Source: Haemonchus contortus
Lineage: Eukaryota; Nematoda; Chromadorea; Rhabditida; Trichostrongylidae
Direction: 5' to 3'
NCBI GenBank assembly: GCA_000469685.2
Contig: LS997563.1
Coordinates: 23,232,897 to 23,296,896 of the forward strand
DNA: 64,000 bases
Within the stretch, counting starts at the first letter, position 1. Every line of letters starts with the position of its first letter. The notes under the pieces are model-generated. The model made no database searches and had not been told where the DNA came from. It worked only from the letters and a program-made list of their open reading frames with translations. Positions 23,100 to 34,560 of the stretch are shown in pieces. The translations under genes were made by a program, and so were the position numbers.

Positions 23100-24080
23100 A
23101 CTATCCATATCCATACTATATATAAACCGCAAATGTCCGTATGTTTGTACGTTTGTCTGTTTGTCTGTTTCTCGGTAACACTATGATGCCGTTTGGAAAT
23201 CAACTGGAACAGCTCAGGCTAGAACAAAAGTGGGGAGCCGAACTCCTTGGGTACACGTGACTTAGCTAGCTCCGCCCACCAGGGGGGAGTGTCCCACTAG
23301 GGGCGGGGCGTGCGCGAAAGCTGTAGTCCACGAAAATGTGTAGCTCCTGTTCTCCTGCGCCTAGAGTATTCAAATTTGGTAGAGGTGTAGGCGGCAGAAA
23401 GGGAAAACTGATGGTGGATGACAGGTGTAGACTCCGCCCACTGGGGGTGGGGATTCCTCAAGAATGTTAAATTTGGACCTGGAGCGTTCAAATTTGGTAG
23501 AGGTGTAGGCGGCAGAATGGGAAAACTGATGGTAGATGACAGATGTAAACTCCGCTCACTGGGGGTGGGGTTTCCTCAAAAATATTAAATTTGGACCTGG
23601 AGCGGTCAAATTTGGTAGAGGTGTAGGCGGCAGAAAGGGAAAACTGATGGTGGATGACAGGTGTAGACTCCGCCCACAGGGGGCGGGGCTTCCTCGAAAA
23701 TAGTAAATTTGGACCTGGAGCGGTCAAATTTGGTAGAGGTGTAGGCGGCAGAAGAAAAGGTAGATGACAGGTGTAGACTCCGCCCACTGGGGGTGGGGCT
23801 TCCTCATAAATATCGAATTTGGGCCTCGAGCGTTCAAATTTGGTAGAGGTGTAGGCGGCAGAAGAAAAGGTAGATGACAGGTTTAGACGCCGCCCACTGG
23901 GGCGGGGCTTCCTCGAAAATAGTAAACTTGGACCTGGAGCGTTCAAATTTGGCAGAGATGTAGCCTACAAGATGGGAAAGCTAATGGTAGGTGACGGGTA
24001 CGGACTCCGCCCACAGGGAGCGGGGTTTGCGCGAAATTTGCTTTCATCGACTTAGAGCGTTCAAAATGGAAGTGATAGAT
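23100..24080 (-). repeat. CCGCCC-core minisatellite, six units
   Basis: Tandem units start at about 23369, 23487, 23605, 23723, 23833 and 23942 (spacings 118, 118, 118, 110 and 109). Each carries CAAATTTGGTAGAGGTGTAG, a GACAGGTGTAGACTCCGCCC segment, then CTGGGGGTGGGG or a variant and TTTGGACCTGGAGC. CCGCCCAC...GGGGCGGGG can form a stem in each unit. The 23100-23360 part (TGTCTGTTTGTCTG) is the diverged head. The same unit is dispersed at 19.5, 33.5, 41.5 and 59.4 kb. The open frame across it is a by-product of the repeat. Confidence 0.85.
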
Positions 24081-25419
24081 GGTAGAATGTACTCTCTGTA
24101 GTAGGAGGCACTAGACTGTGCCTACGCCCGCGACAGTTTTCCTTACAGCAACCTGAACCACTGTGAAATTTTAGGATACGCTACTGACTCCACTTCTTCT
24201 TCTAATGGTGCTAGCGTTGGAAAGTGTACTGCTGCCGGAATAAATAAAAATTGGGTGTTGATGAAAATACCAATAATTATCAGTAGTTTTCTCTACAGCA
24301 ACCTGAACATGTGTAAAATATTTGGATACGCCACCGACTCGAATTTCCATTTGATTGCGCTAGCGTTGGAAAGTCTACAGCTGACAAAATATATACAAAT
24401 CGGGTTGATGAAAATACTACAATGCAAGTATGGATGAATGCAAGTGGAAATAAGTTCTCATTACATTTTTAGTGTAGTACAGGTATTTCAACAATGATGA
24501 GAGAATAAACAAGGGAACTGAACTCGAGACCCTCTCTTGGACTTCAGGATTGTCTAGGTTAGTACATTGAGGTAATAACGAACGTTCATGGTAGTCAAGT
24601 GCAATCTTCCAGGAATAAGCACTTTCGGTAGACGGCTCATGACGTTATTAGTTGCGATGGGAGTAGAGTTCCCTGGAGAACGGTTGCTGAGTTGCCAAGA
24701 CCATTGCGCTTCAGGTTATTTTCAAGGAATTCATTCATGAGAAGCCATTAGACGCGCGCGGTATCATGAGCAGCGCAGCTGCCTTTTTAAACAGATAAGT
24801 TGAAAAGTAAAATGAAGTCTACAATAGCCCTGGCCACACAGGTGCATACCCAGTAAAGACGTGAAAATCCCTACAACTACCCAAAGGGGCTTTCCTTTCA
24901 AAAATAGTGTTCATGGCCACACACAGCCAAAATACACAGGGTTTCTTCGATTACATGGACTGCAGAGGTATTTGATTCGGATCTGTTCAAAGTGTATCGG
25001 AATACTTTTCATGGCCGGACACAGCCCCATTTCACATCCCAAAAAAAGATGGCCGCCACAGAAGTGTCAGGGAAGAGGCTCAGATGATGAAGGTGATGAT
25101 GAAGGTCTCTAATGAAAATTAGAAGCTGATGTGGCTCCGTCCCTCATGGCTAGACCCCCTAGTGCACGCAAGAGCGTGCGTAGCCGCCTGGTACTTTATA
25201 TGTAATAGCAGGTAATGTGAAATGTGAAATGTGCAACAATGTCGCGCATTTTGTAGGAAAGGGGATAGAAGAATTAGATCGAGGAGTGAATCTGCTCAAT
25301 CAGTACTCACCGTAAGAACTCACAAATTAACGTGAATACCGCGAGCTCGCGTCTTTTCCGTTCTTTTACCATAATTCGATTCGGAGTGGTGTATTCAAAG
25401 AGCTAAAGACAGAAGCGAA
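24081..25419. other. Stretch without a supported gene
   Basis: Two similar blocks near 24140-24260 and 24290-24420 (CAGCAACCTGAACA, TAGCGTTGGAAAGT, GGGTTGATGAAAATAC) form a diverged direct repeat of about 145 bases, and GTGTTCATGGCCACACACAGCC recurs in altered form at 25005-25025. No gene seen. Confidence 0.45.
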
Positions 25420-25489
25420 GAATATGCAAGGGTATGGGCTCATTGAACTCAGCTCTTCACGTTCAATGAGCCCATACCCTTGCATATTC
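25420..25489. repeat. Hairpin with perfect 28-base arms
   Basis: Arms 25420-25447 and 25462-25489 (GAATATGCAAGGGTATGG and onward) are exact complements around a 14-base loop. Flanking sequence (GTGGTGT and ACACCAC) extends the symmetry loosely, as in a small foldback element. Confidence 0.9.
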
Positions 25490-26660
25490 AAAAGGCTCCG
25501 TTCTAGAGTGCGCACACCACTGCAGCACCTGATCACCTGCGTATCCACGCGTCAATATAATGAGGTCATGGGACGAGACCAGTCATAACATCATGCCTAT
25601 CATCTTAATGGGAAAAATAAGAGCTTTTAAGTAACATAAGTATAAAAATGACCAACTATGCACGTTTACAGAAAGATTGCGTGTTCTGGGAGCGAAAAAT
25701 TTGAAATTATTTGAAGTTATTCCTATTTTGAACGTTTAACAGGTAAATTGTTGGCCTAAGGAGTAGAGCCGTTATCCCAAAGGGGGCTTAATTGTCATAG
25801 TAAATAGTAAAGAGATTAGCTCCAATTCATGGTGAAGCCGAGGACTACTGCAATTTTATTTGGTCCGTCTCAACAGAAAGGTACTGAAAGGACGCAAAGA
25901 GCTCTAATGGGGTCACGCCTGATTCGCGCCTCCCCCCCCCCCCCTTCCTAGGAAACCGATCAAAGACAAGCACACGGCATAAAATGGTTCTTAACAGCGG
26001 TTGCCATCACGGTCTGCCTGTTTGCCCACATACCATTAGATAGCTTTCTTCAATAGGAATCTAATATTGTTCAATTCAGTTGCGAAGAGGCCCATGGGAA
26101 GGGAAACATATTTTTAAGTTCGGGGCGCGACGAAAGCGTAGTTTGGAACTTCGATCTACGATGCGGTTATCATTATGGTCTTGCAAAAAAGGGTAGAACA
26201 AAAAGTTGTCCATGATAATAGTGTGCTTCAGTGCCTTCTCCTCAGATTTCGGAGAGAAATTCCTCCAATAATTTGAAAAATCAAAAAATTGACCCAATTA
26301 TTTTGTCGCGAATTCGTGTTATACTCTCAATGGAACCTGTAAGGAGAAGTGGGTTTAGAGACTGTAGATGCAGTCATCCATTGCCTCCACATGAGAAATT
26401 AACGATAAAGACTGGGCAAAAACAATCAGTCATTTTCCCATTGCCTGCGTAAACTCGAGTACGTGGCGCACTCTAGAGCAATTTTTAAACACTCATCTTA
26501 GAAACATGCCAGCCTTAGAAGCACTAAAGCGTTCACCCTATGTACATGCATTTTTTTAGATGGAACTCAAGTGCGTGGTGCAATTCAAAACGGAGCATTT
26601 TCCATATTTCAGGGGACCAGCTTATAGAGCGCGACCAGCTTTGTTCAGTGGTATCTTCAG
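25490..26660. other. Stretch without a supported gene
   Basis: Holds a run of C (about 25934-25945). Open frames at 26076-26297 and 26231-26452 lie on opposite strands and resemble nothing known. Probably intron before the exon at 26661. Confidence 0.35.
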
Positions 26661-26729
26661 CTATTGGAATACTTCACTTGGAATCGATCAGGGAGAAAAG
26701 ACGATGAAGATGAAGCGTGTGATATTCGC
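26661..26729 (+). CDS. Unrecognised candidate exon
   Basis: A 69-base segment between TGGTATCTTCAG and CGC/GTGAAT, open in phase 0 at both ends, encoding a charged peptide with EYFTWNRSGRKDDEDEACD. No neighbouring exon could be joined to it. The gene starting at 29166 appears to have its own start, so this belongs to a different transcript or is spurious. Confidence 0.3.
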
Positions 26730-26999
26730 GTGAATTTGCAAGCTTCACGGCGAGTACTGCGTATGAGCAGATTACAATTCAATCTAGTCCTATTCCCTTT
26801 TGTACAAGTTGCGCAACATCGTCACAAATTTCTCATTTTACTTAACTGCAATGGAGACAGGTACTTCCCCAGGTCAGAGGTCAGGATAGAACTTGTTTTT
26901 TGAAAAACCACTCCTCGTCTTCATTTGAGATAAGGCTGTGAGGAAGCAAGCTAAATAAGTTATCAGTCATACAAGGATGGCGATTTGTGGACAAAACTT
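26730..26999. other. Short stretch without a recognised feature
   Basis: No exon or repeat recognised downstream of the candidate exon. Confidence 0.3.
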
Positions 27000-27000
27000 C

Positions 27001-27073
27001 AGTCTCGGACGGGACTCGAACCCGTACTTGTCCTTGCCGGGGACCGTGCTCTTATCCCTTACACTACTGAGAC
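27001..27073 (-). tRNA. tRNA-like sequence, probable pseudogene or SINE head
   Basis: Read on the minus strand this folds as a cloverleaf: acceptor strands GTCTCAG and CCGAGAC (one mismatch), TA at positions 8-9, a GTGT/GCAC D stem, an anticodon stem GTCC/GGAC with loop CCGGCAA (anticodon position GGC, which would read alanine codons), and a perfect T arm CGGG-TTCGAGT-CCCG. Position 33 is C where functional tRNAs have U, and the acceptor has a mismatch, so a tRNA pseudogene or tRNA-derived repeat is more likely than a working tRNA. Confidence 0.4.
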
Positions 27074-28251
27074 CCATGTTACCAGTCATGTTTTGCAGGG
27101 GCCAAGCACACCATGAAGAAGGAACGAGAAAGTAGTGAAGGATGCAACATGCATGCTACAGCTAGAGGACTAATGCCTTGCCAACTGCCCCATCGTTTAA
27201 CAAAAATGAGAATGCTTGGTCCAAATATGCTTCCTAGAATTGTCCTCAGGATTGCTTTTGGCGGAGAAATGACGCAGTGAAATTTTTCTTCTTATTTTAT
27301 TCGGAGATAGAAACGAGAAAATGCGAAGCTGTGTGGAGAACTCTTGTTTTCGAAGTGAATTCTTGTTTTCGAAGTTTCTATCAACCTCCCTCATTCCTAT
27401 ACAAATAACTAAAGTCTGTACGATCTCGTAACCTAATATTATATGTCGTGCTCAGCTCATGCTAGAGTGCCAGGACTCCACCAGCAGTTACTGATATATT
27501 GATGGTCCATTACTCTTGCCTTGTATGGCCCATTTTTGACTTAGTTCTTACCACTTTCCTCCACCATCTCGTTACACCCCACATCTTACAAAGTGGTTAT
27601 ACACGGCAATGGTAAGGAGAGCATAGCAGTGTCTTTGCCTTCACAGACCCACTATGAGCCTTTATCAGCTGCTACCTTCCTGTCTAGTGTCAATTAGATC
27701 ATGCTCCATACTGAGCGTTGTAGTACAAAAGCCTATATTAAGAACGAAACACGAGCGGATCCATCAGTCATGGTTTTCGTCTTATAAAACATCAGTTCTA
27801 TTATTATTGTTAGCCCTCATTATTTCCTGTCGTCCAATCAATGTTTCCACGGCGTCATTTGTATCCTCCTCCTGTTGTGAATGTTCTGGGTTGAGGGTTG
27901 ACTGTTATTCTTCGGTAACACATGCACACACAAAAGAACCGGAAAATATCCAGTTACGCAGATACACACGCTCACAACATCCCCACACAGACATTGGCAA
28001 ATGTATGTAGCACACATATTATATGTGATTACACACATTGAGATAGCGGAAGAAGACCACAAGTGAGGAATCAAAGTATTTGTGAGGCTTTAAGACTGCT
28101 TCGTTGCCGAAATTACTTATCTAATGTTTAGCATGTAATCACCTGTTTGACATGACGAGTAATCAAGAGTAACTCTCATTCCCTGTTGGTAGCGCCACAG
28201 CATTGCTCGCAAATGGCCATAGACAGGTACTCTGCTTTTGTTCTGATGCTC
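27074..28251. other. Stretch without a supported gene
   Basis: A 118-codon plus-strand frame (27654-28010) has a hydrophobic run but no family resemblance or initiation context and overlaps an antisense frame. A GAATTCTTGTTTTCGAAG motif is repeated twice near 27340-27380. Confidence 0.35.
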
Positions 28252-28960
28252 GTACCAGTAGGGTCGCCCGGCTTACGCAGGGCCTCATTATTTACTTTTA
28301 ATTAGAAGATGTAATTATAGGGAGGCATCACTTTCATCCAACACTGTGAGCTAGAGATCAGAGAAGGAATAGCAGTCTCGGGAAGACACAGTTTTTACTC
28401 AAGTTTTAAGAGGGGAGGAGCTTCGGAAGGTGGGAGTGAAATGATCACATCATGTAAAAAGCCAGTATGGTGTATGAGTTGATTATTAAATCGACTCATC
28501 TACCCCGGTGTGAATTCGCTCCTGGCTTTATGTCAAAAAACTGCATATTCTCGGCTAAGGAAAGCTCCTAAGCACAATCCTGGGCTAAACTTCTTATATG
28601 CGCTGTAGTACTCAATGATGAAAAGGAATTTCCCAATTACATTAATATCTCCAACTTTTGTAAAGACATATATAGCACGATGCCAAGACAGATCGAAAAC
28701 TTCGTTATAAAGTACCCACTCTTCTACACATCATTCACCTTACCAAGCAGCACCCACTCTAATCCATTAACCTACCCACCATGTCATAGCTTTATATATA
28801 AGAAAGAAATGTAGAATAGAGGTTTTTCATACCACTACTTCTATCGTTATCAAAAAAATCCCCTAACGAACAGACAGACAAACAGACATACCGACAAATC
28901 AACAAACCTACAAAGCGGTACGCCAAGTTACTGCTTCATGAATAAGAGAGATATCATATT
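28252..28960 (+). repeat. GCCGGGC-hairpin family, short variant, second copy
   Basis: Opens ACCAGTAGGGTCGCCCGGCT with a slightly damaged complement, continues TTTACTTTTAATTAGAAGAT, and matches 17453-17790 through GTACCCACTC and CACTCTAATCCATT. It is followed by an ACAGACAGACAAACAGACAT stretch and a tail ACTGCTTCATGAATAAGAGA that recurs as ACTGCTTTATAAATAAGAAA at 35348-35367. Confidence 0.55.
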
Positions 28961-29165
28961 CCAGGGCACTTTATATGGAGCATCGCGATCTTACACCGGA
29001 AAGAATAGATGTTTTTTCGTTATTGGCCACAGTGAGTTGGGACGTCTAAGTCATGTAAGTGAAGCATAGTAGAGGAGTATTCCAGATTGCATTGGTAGTA
29101 GGCATTGTGTTGATGGCGTATTGGTTGGGAACGCTTCTTCATCAAACACTCTCTGCCGACTTCAG
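28961..29165 (+). promoter_or_regulatory. Upstream region and probable spliced-leader acceptor
   Basis: The sequence CTGCCGACTTCAG ends at 29165 and is followed by 39 bases and then an ATG that opens a good frame, while the frame before the acceptor is closed by a stop. In nematodes, leader RNA is commonly trans-spliced to such an acceptor just before the start codon. That reading is inference; no promoter motif was identified. Confidence 0.35.
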
Positions 29166-30102
29166 TGAGTTAAAAACATCTCGCGAAAGAGTGCAACGTA
29201 CTTGATGTCAATCAACAGATTCTTGGCTAATCCTTCAGACGAGGGCTTCGATTCAACAGCGAAAACTCCTGACCGGCTAGCTGGTCCATTTGGCCACACT
29301 GCCAGTGAAACACCTATGGAGATGAAGAGCGAAGGACCTTCACCTTCACTGTCTGAGCAAGAAATTAAGTCAAAGTCGTACCGAATATTTTCTACAAGGT
29401 TAATCTTTGCTGTGCTCAACATTGACTAGTACATCCGACGCCGACATACTTCCCTTTTTGTGAAAAATTCAGAATGCCAGGCTACCCAGAGAACTTGCGT
29501 ATCAGAAAGAGTGGGGGCATTTAGAGGGGAAGATCTAAGGGATTTGGCCATGGCTGCAGCTGCAAGATCAATGCAAAACACGGTACTCGGCGCAGATAGG
29601 GCTTTGTTGACGGCATTCAGCATTCAATGACATCACCTGTGATTATTTAGTCTGCACATATGTTTGTCATCTGCGTGAACATCAGGACCCATCTGATTAC
29701 CAAAGAACACCTCCTTGCCTAGCCAACTGAAGTCCAGAGTGATACCTGCTAACGTTGTAGATGGAACAATAACAACATTATCTACGAGAAATCGTCTATT
29801 ACACATAGACCTTCTCATATTGGTGATCGGACAAGATTTGCCTCGAGTGACGAACTACTGATCAGAAATCGTGACCACTCTTTGAAACAAAACGAATTTA
29901 ACACGCTGGCGATCATGCGTCCCGACGTCCCGACGCACGTTGTTGGCTCGCTGAGGTATTTATATTATTTATCAGGGCTCCCTATAATTTTTTCATGTTT
30001 TCATGTATCAGCTGAGCTTACAGCCTTCCAGAGAACCTTGAAGCATTGCGGTCCAGGAATCATTCATTTTTAAATACAGATATAAGAGAAAATGAAGGTT
30101 AA
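29166..30102 (+). CDS. Unrecognised short gene with probable trans-spliced 5' end
   Basis: Predicted start ATG at 29205. Exon 1 (to 29398, donor AAG/GTTAAT) encodes a 64-residue acidic, S/P/T-rich N-terminus beginning MSINRFLANPSDEG. Exon 3 (29761-29955) is 195 bases between GTTGTAG and CTGAG/GTATTT, with segments such as RFASSDELLIRNRDHSLKQ. Exon 4 (30024-30102) follows TTACAG and ends TAA after DIRENEG. Phases fit: exon 1 and exon 3 both end after two codon bases and the following exons supply one. A middle exon beginning at 29525 (RGEDLRDLAMAAAARSM) fits exon 1 in phase, but its donor is weak (29605), and reading on gives an alternative end at 29630. No domain recognised; no membrane segment. 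Confidence 0.5.
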
Positions 30103-30137
30103 TGTAAAGACAATATAAAAACACGGTCGCCAATGGC

Positions 30138-30241
30138 TGCTTTTATAGTCCATGATTTGGTGAGCGACCGGTCGCGCGACTGGTCGCTCGGCGTGTCCGC
30201 GACCGATCGGTCGCTCGCCAAATCGTGGACTATGAAAGCAG
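30138..30241. repeat. Inverted repeat with GACCGGTCGC core
   Basis: Arms CTGCTTTTATAGTCCATGAT... (30138-30176) and its near complement (30199-30241) enclose a C+G-rich loop where GCGACCGGTCGC-like motifs recur several times, allowing nested hairpins. Confidence 0.8.
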
Positions 30242-30333
30242 GGTATGGGTTAAGCGTCCCGTGAATTCATTACACAAAACCCAAGTTTTATCTGGGGCGA
30301 GTTGTTTGTACTATAGCGCGAGGGGTATGGGTA

Positions 30334-30571
30334 CATAAGTGCGTTCGAGGAAGCGCGCGGCAAATTGCGTGGCGGAATTCGTGGGGGTTCGAACGGCTCT
30401 GGCGCCTATTATTGGGGCACAAACTTGAAGTAGAGTAGGTCATAAGGGTCATTCGATCCTGATAATCTACTCTACTCCAAAGTTGGGCCGCAATGATATA
30501 CGCTGAGGTCGATCAAATCGCCACGAACTTTGCCGCGTAATTCGCCCCGCGCATCCTCGGACGCACGTAAG
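30334..30571. repeat. Imperfect 238-bp palindrome
   Basis: The ends CATAAGTGCGTTCGAGGAAG and CTTACGTGCGTCCGAGGATG (complement strand) mirror each other through the whole segment, with GAAGTAGAGTAGG and its complement near the centre. A diverged relative of the same structure lies at 58619-58853 and shares GGCGCCTATTATTGGGGCAC. Probably a foldback/MITE family. Confidence 0.75.
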
Positions 30572-30689
30572 TTCCGTCCCCCTAGCGCGAGTGATGAAGC
30601 CCTCCAAACTTCATCTTTATAATCAGGAATTTGAACGAGGCGACATCAAGTTCCCCATATATCTTCATTAGTAAAGTAAGAGAAGAAAT

Positions 30690-31290
<601 letters not shown>

Positions 31291-31462
31291 CTCGTGAAGA
31301 ATCAAGATTATCATGTTATTGTTTTGAGGGTTATTGTCGTGAATTTCTGTCCTATCAGAGGTAGATAGGGTATCTGGTCTTTCTGGTTGACATTGGAAAT
31401 TTAGAGAAAACCCCTGCTTGCATTACATCCACTGCAGCTGCTTCGCTCTCACTGTTGCTCTC

Positions 31463-32914
31463 ACCAGGGAAGGATCCCAACTCGAAGTGGCCATTTGAAA
31501 TAGCACCTATACTGCTAGACGTGTTTTCGGGCTCTGATTTCAAATCCGCTTTCCAAATCTGCCAAGCGACTCTCTGAACGGAGTTATGAGGGTAGTTTCA
31601 GGTGACATTACATGAGAAGACTTAAATTACATGGATGCAGCTCGTTCCACAACGGCGGCTTGGTGTAGTGGTAAGCGTGTTGCTTCATGGGCGAGAGGCT
31701 GGGGTTCGGGTTTTGTGGGGAATAGAGTTTTTGCATTAAATAGAACTTTTCCTCCAGGACTAGGAAATGCTCTCATGGTGATTTTATGACCTTTTAATGC
31801 TTTGCTGATACCTTCTCCTACCTACCTACCTGTGACCGAGTGGGAAATTGCCCAAAATTTGGAGGTCCGGGCGAGTAAAACGCATATGATGAGCAATAAT
31901 GTTGCTGGAATGGGTGTTGATGCTAGGTTAGGTGCGATAGTGCGTATCAGACCCGGACTCACCTACACCGGCATTGTTGATAGTGGACTCGTGGACATCA
32001 TTCAAAAACCAGAAAGCTATTAAGTGCGTCTTACCTCCACAAAAGCAGGTGAAGGGAATGACACGCTGCTCGAAGCGCAGGCTAATACAGCCGATAGAAG
32101 TTCATTTCTTATTTCCTTCTAGAAATAGGGCTAAACGCACCGCCTCATATGTAATCGCTCATGATCTCAACTTTTACGTGTACACACGAGATCTCATTCT
32201 TTGCTTACCATCGCCTGTCTATCTTCAGTTCTGGGCGGTTAAATTTAGAAAATCTCTCTTTTATCAATGGTATGCCGCCGGCTACTTACGCACTCACCGG
32301 GGTGATTCTGGGACACTCACACAATTCTGTTTTCCTTCTGATTTGGGATTTGAATGTAAAGCAATGGGCTGTGACGAGTTCTTTTTCATCTGTTTCTCCC
32401 TTCTTTTATCCGTTTCTCCCATTGTGAGAACATCCTTTGTTTCAGGCATTTCGTGCTACGTATCACACTTGTTCATAAAAGACAAAAGTTATCCTACTGT
32501 GAATATAGAGTGCATGGGCATGCGAGTATAACCGAAGTATTACTTTGAGGGACAAATATCAGCAAAGCCTTGAAAGGTCATAAAACGTGATAAAATCACC
32601 ACGAGAGTATTTCCTAGTTCTGGAAGGAAAATTCTATATAATGCAAAAATTCGTTCCTCCACAAAATCCGAACTCCAGCCTCTCGCCCATGAAGCGTCAC
32701 GCTTACCACTACACCAAGCCGCCGTTGTGGAATGAGCTGCATCCATGTAATTTAAGTTTTCTCATGTAATGTCACCTGAAACTACCCTTATAACTCCGTT
32801 CAGAGAATCGCTTGGCAGATTTGGAAAGCGGATTTGAATTCAGTGCCCAAAGACACGTCTAGCAGTATAGGTCTTATTTCAAATGGCCACTTCGAGTTGG
32901 GATCTTTCCCTGGT
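31463..32914. mobile_element. Foldback element with 350-bp inverted arms
   Basis: Left arm 31463-31810 and right arm 32557-32914 are near-complementary along their whole length. Each arm holds a tRNA-like segment (GGCGGCTTGGTGTAGTGGTA, then GGGGTTCGGGTT) with recognisable A and B boxes of an RNA polymerase III promoter, pointing towards the centre. The 746-base middle has open plus-strand frames (to 32023, and 31974-32531), neither recognisable. Single pieces of an arm occur at 4310-4392. Either a non-autonomous transposon with long terminal inverted repeats or two SINE-containing repeats inserted head to head. Confidence 0.7.
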
Positions 32915-32945
32915 CAGTTGAGGAGGAAGAGAACTTGAATATTCC

Positions 32946-33171
32946 TCACCTAAAGGCATAGTTCACGTAATTTTGAGGTACCCGTTATTATTCGAAAACC
33001 GGAATTGTAGATTGGGAATAGTTTATCGGAAGTGAAGAAAGTGAGGGAATTCGCAGAGTCGAGAAAGTTATAGCTCCTCAAAATTAGGGAAAATAGAGGT
33101 TGGACGAGATGGCCATGACGGAAATAACGTGAAAGGGGAATTCGGACGAGATTTCATTTATCGCAATTGCT
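32946..33171 (+). repeat. Truncated inverted-repeat element (CACAGTTCACGAT family)
   Basis: Starts AAAGGCATAGTTCACGTAAT and continues into GGACGAGATGGCC and TTCGGACGAGATT, the order seen in copies at 3721 and 61684; the other half is absent. Confidence 0.5.
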
Positions 33172-33449
33172 TAAAGAGCTGTCTACATCGAGCCAGAACT
33201 GTATAAAACTGCCTTTCACTGTCGCTATGAGTCATGGCGAGTTGTTTGAACTTCTTTCATGGGTTCCCTTGTGGGTGAATCTCAGGAACCATTTTTACCG
33301 TAAATGTGCCTTTGATGTGCCATCGCGAGAAGCGGCCGAATATTTCTCTGCTCATATATCTCGATTCCTAGTTTCGATTCCATAGTCTCACTTCATAAAT
33401 GATCCTGAGACCGTAATGGTTCCCACACTTGCTCCACTTCTAGTTAAAC

Positions 33450-34190
33450 AAGCATATATACAAGAATCCCACTTATATAATCGGCTGAATGTGTCTGATG
33501 GTGTGTTTGTGTTTGCGTGCATTTGTGTGTGTGTGTCCGGAAATTCTTAACTCCTGTCCCCGTGGACCGAAAACGTTCAAATTTCGTAGAAGTACAGGAT
33601 GGGTACACTTTTAATGGGTGGCAGGATCGAACTCCACCCAAAGGAGGCGAAGTTTGTGAGAAATAAATGTTCGAACGAAAATTCAGAACTCATGTCCCCG
33701 TGATCCTAGAGCACTCAAACTTGGTAGGAGTACGGGCGGCAGGATCAGAACACATGGTAGGTGGCATAATCAGACTCCACCTCCAGTGGGCGGGGTTTGT
33801 ACAAAAATTCACAACTCTTGTCCACGTGGTCCTAGAGCACTCAAACTTGGTAGGAGTACGGGCGGCAGGATAGGAACACTAATGGTTGATGGCAGGACCG
33901 CACTCCGCCCTCAATGGGCGCAGTTTGAGCAAAAATCTAACAACTTTTGTTGCCATGCATCTAAAGCGTTCAAGTTCGCTAGGAGTCTAGTGTGCAGAAT
34001 GGGAACATTTATGGAGGGTGGCAGGACCGGACTCTGCCCACATGGGGCGGGATTTGAGCAAAAATTCATAACTAGTGTTCCCGTCCACCTAGAACGTTCA
34101 ATTTCGCTAGAAGTCTAGGGTGCAGAATTGGAACACTTATGGTGTGTGGCAGGACGGGATTACGCTCACAGGGGGCGAAGTTCGAGCGAA
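33450..34190 (+). repeat. CCGCCC-core repeat family, multi-unit copy
   Basis: GTGTGTGTGTGTCC head, then units of about 120 bases with CCTAGAGCACTCAAACTTGG, GTACGGGCGGCAGGATAG, CTCCGCCC and GGGCGGGGTTT. One pair of units (33700-33780 and 33825-33900) is nearly identical. Open frames at 33667-34118 follow the repeat and are not genes. Confidence 0.8.
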
Positions 34191-34560
34191 AACTGACTCT
34201 TTGGCCATACGGCGTTCGAGGTGTTCCAACTGCACGAAAATTTCACGGAGGTACGCTTCTTTAGCCTACCTGTTCTTTTTTTCTCTGAATAATCGCCTCT
34301 GTGATATTGAACGATACTTTTACTGGACACAGCGAAAATGGTTTACGAAAAAAATCGCTCGCAATTAGGAGCTAATACTGAGGGCGTAGAGCTCTCAAGG
34401 AAAAAGGAGAATCCGAATAGTTATTTATGCATAGCAAATTTCTTACAAGGGGGAGGACCGCTCGGCGAAGCCGGGCGGCATCATAAGAAGGAGCGAAGCC
34501 AGGCGTTAGCCGGGCAGCCCGACCGGTATGTGTATAAAGCGCTATCAAATATCGATGAGT
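34191..34560 (-). repeat. GCCGGGC-hairpin family, reversed copy
   Basis: In reverse complement this matches 40683-41000: a CGGTCGGGC-GCCCGGCTAACGCC opening, a second hairpin GCCCGGCTTCGCCGAGC, GAAATTTGCTATGC, TAAATAAC and GGAGCGATTTTTT. It directly abuts the CCGCCC-core repeat, as in the copy at 40.7-42.3 kb, so the two belong to one composite element. Confidence 0.65.

Noticed and set aside
23369..24060. Regularly spaced repeats resembling a CRISPR array
   Set aside because: Units of about 118 bases are repeated throughout, with no unique spacers, no cas genes, and a eukaryotic context; this is a minisatellite.
31974..32531. 185-codon plus-strand frame in the centre of the foldback element as a transposase
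   Set aside because: No catalytic motif or family resemblance; composition looks like chance open frame.
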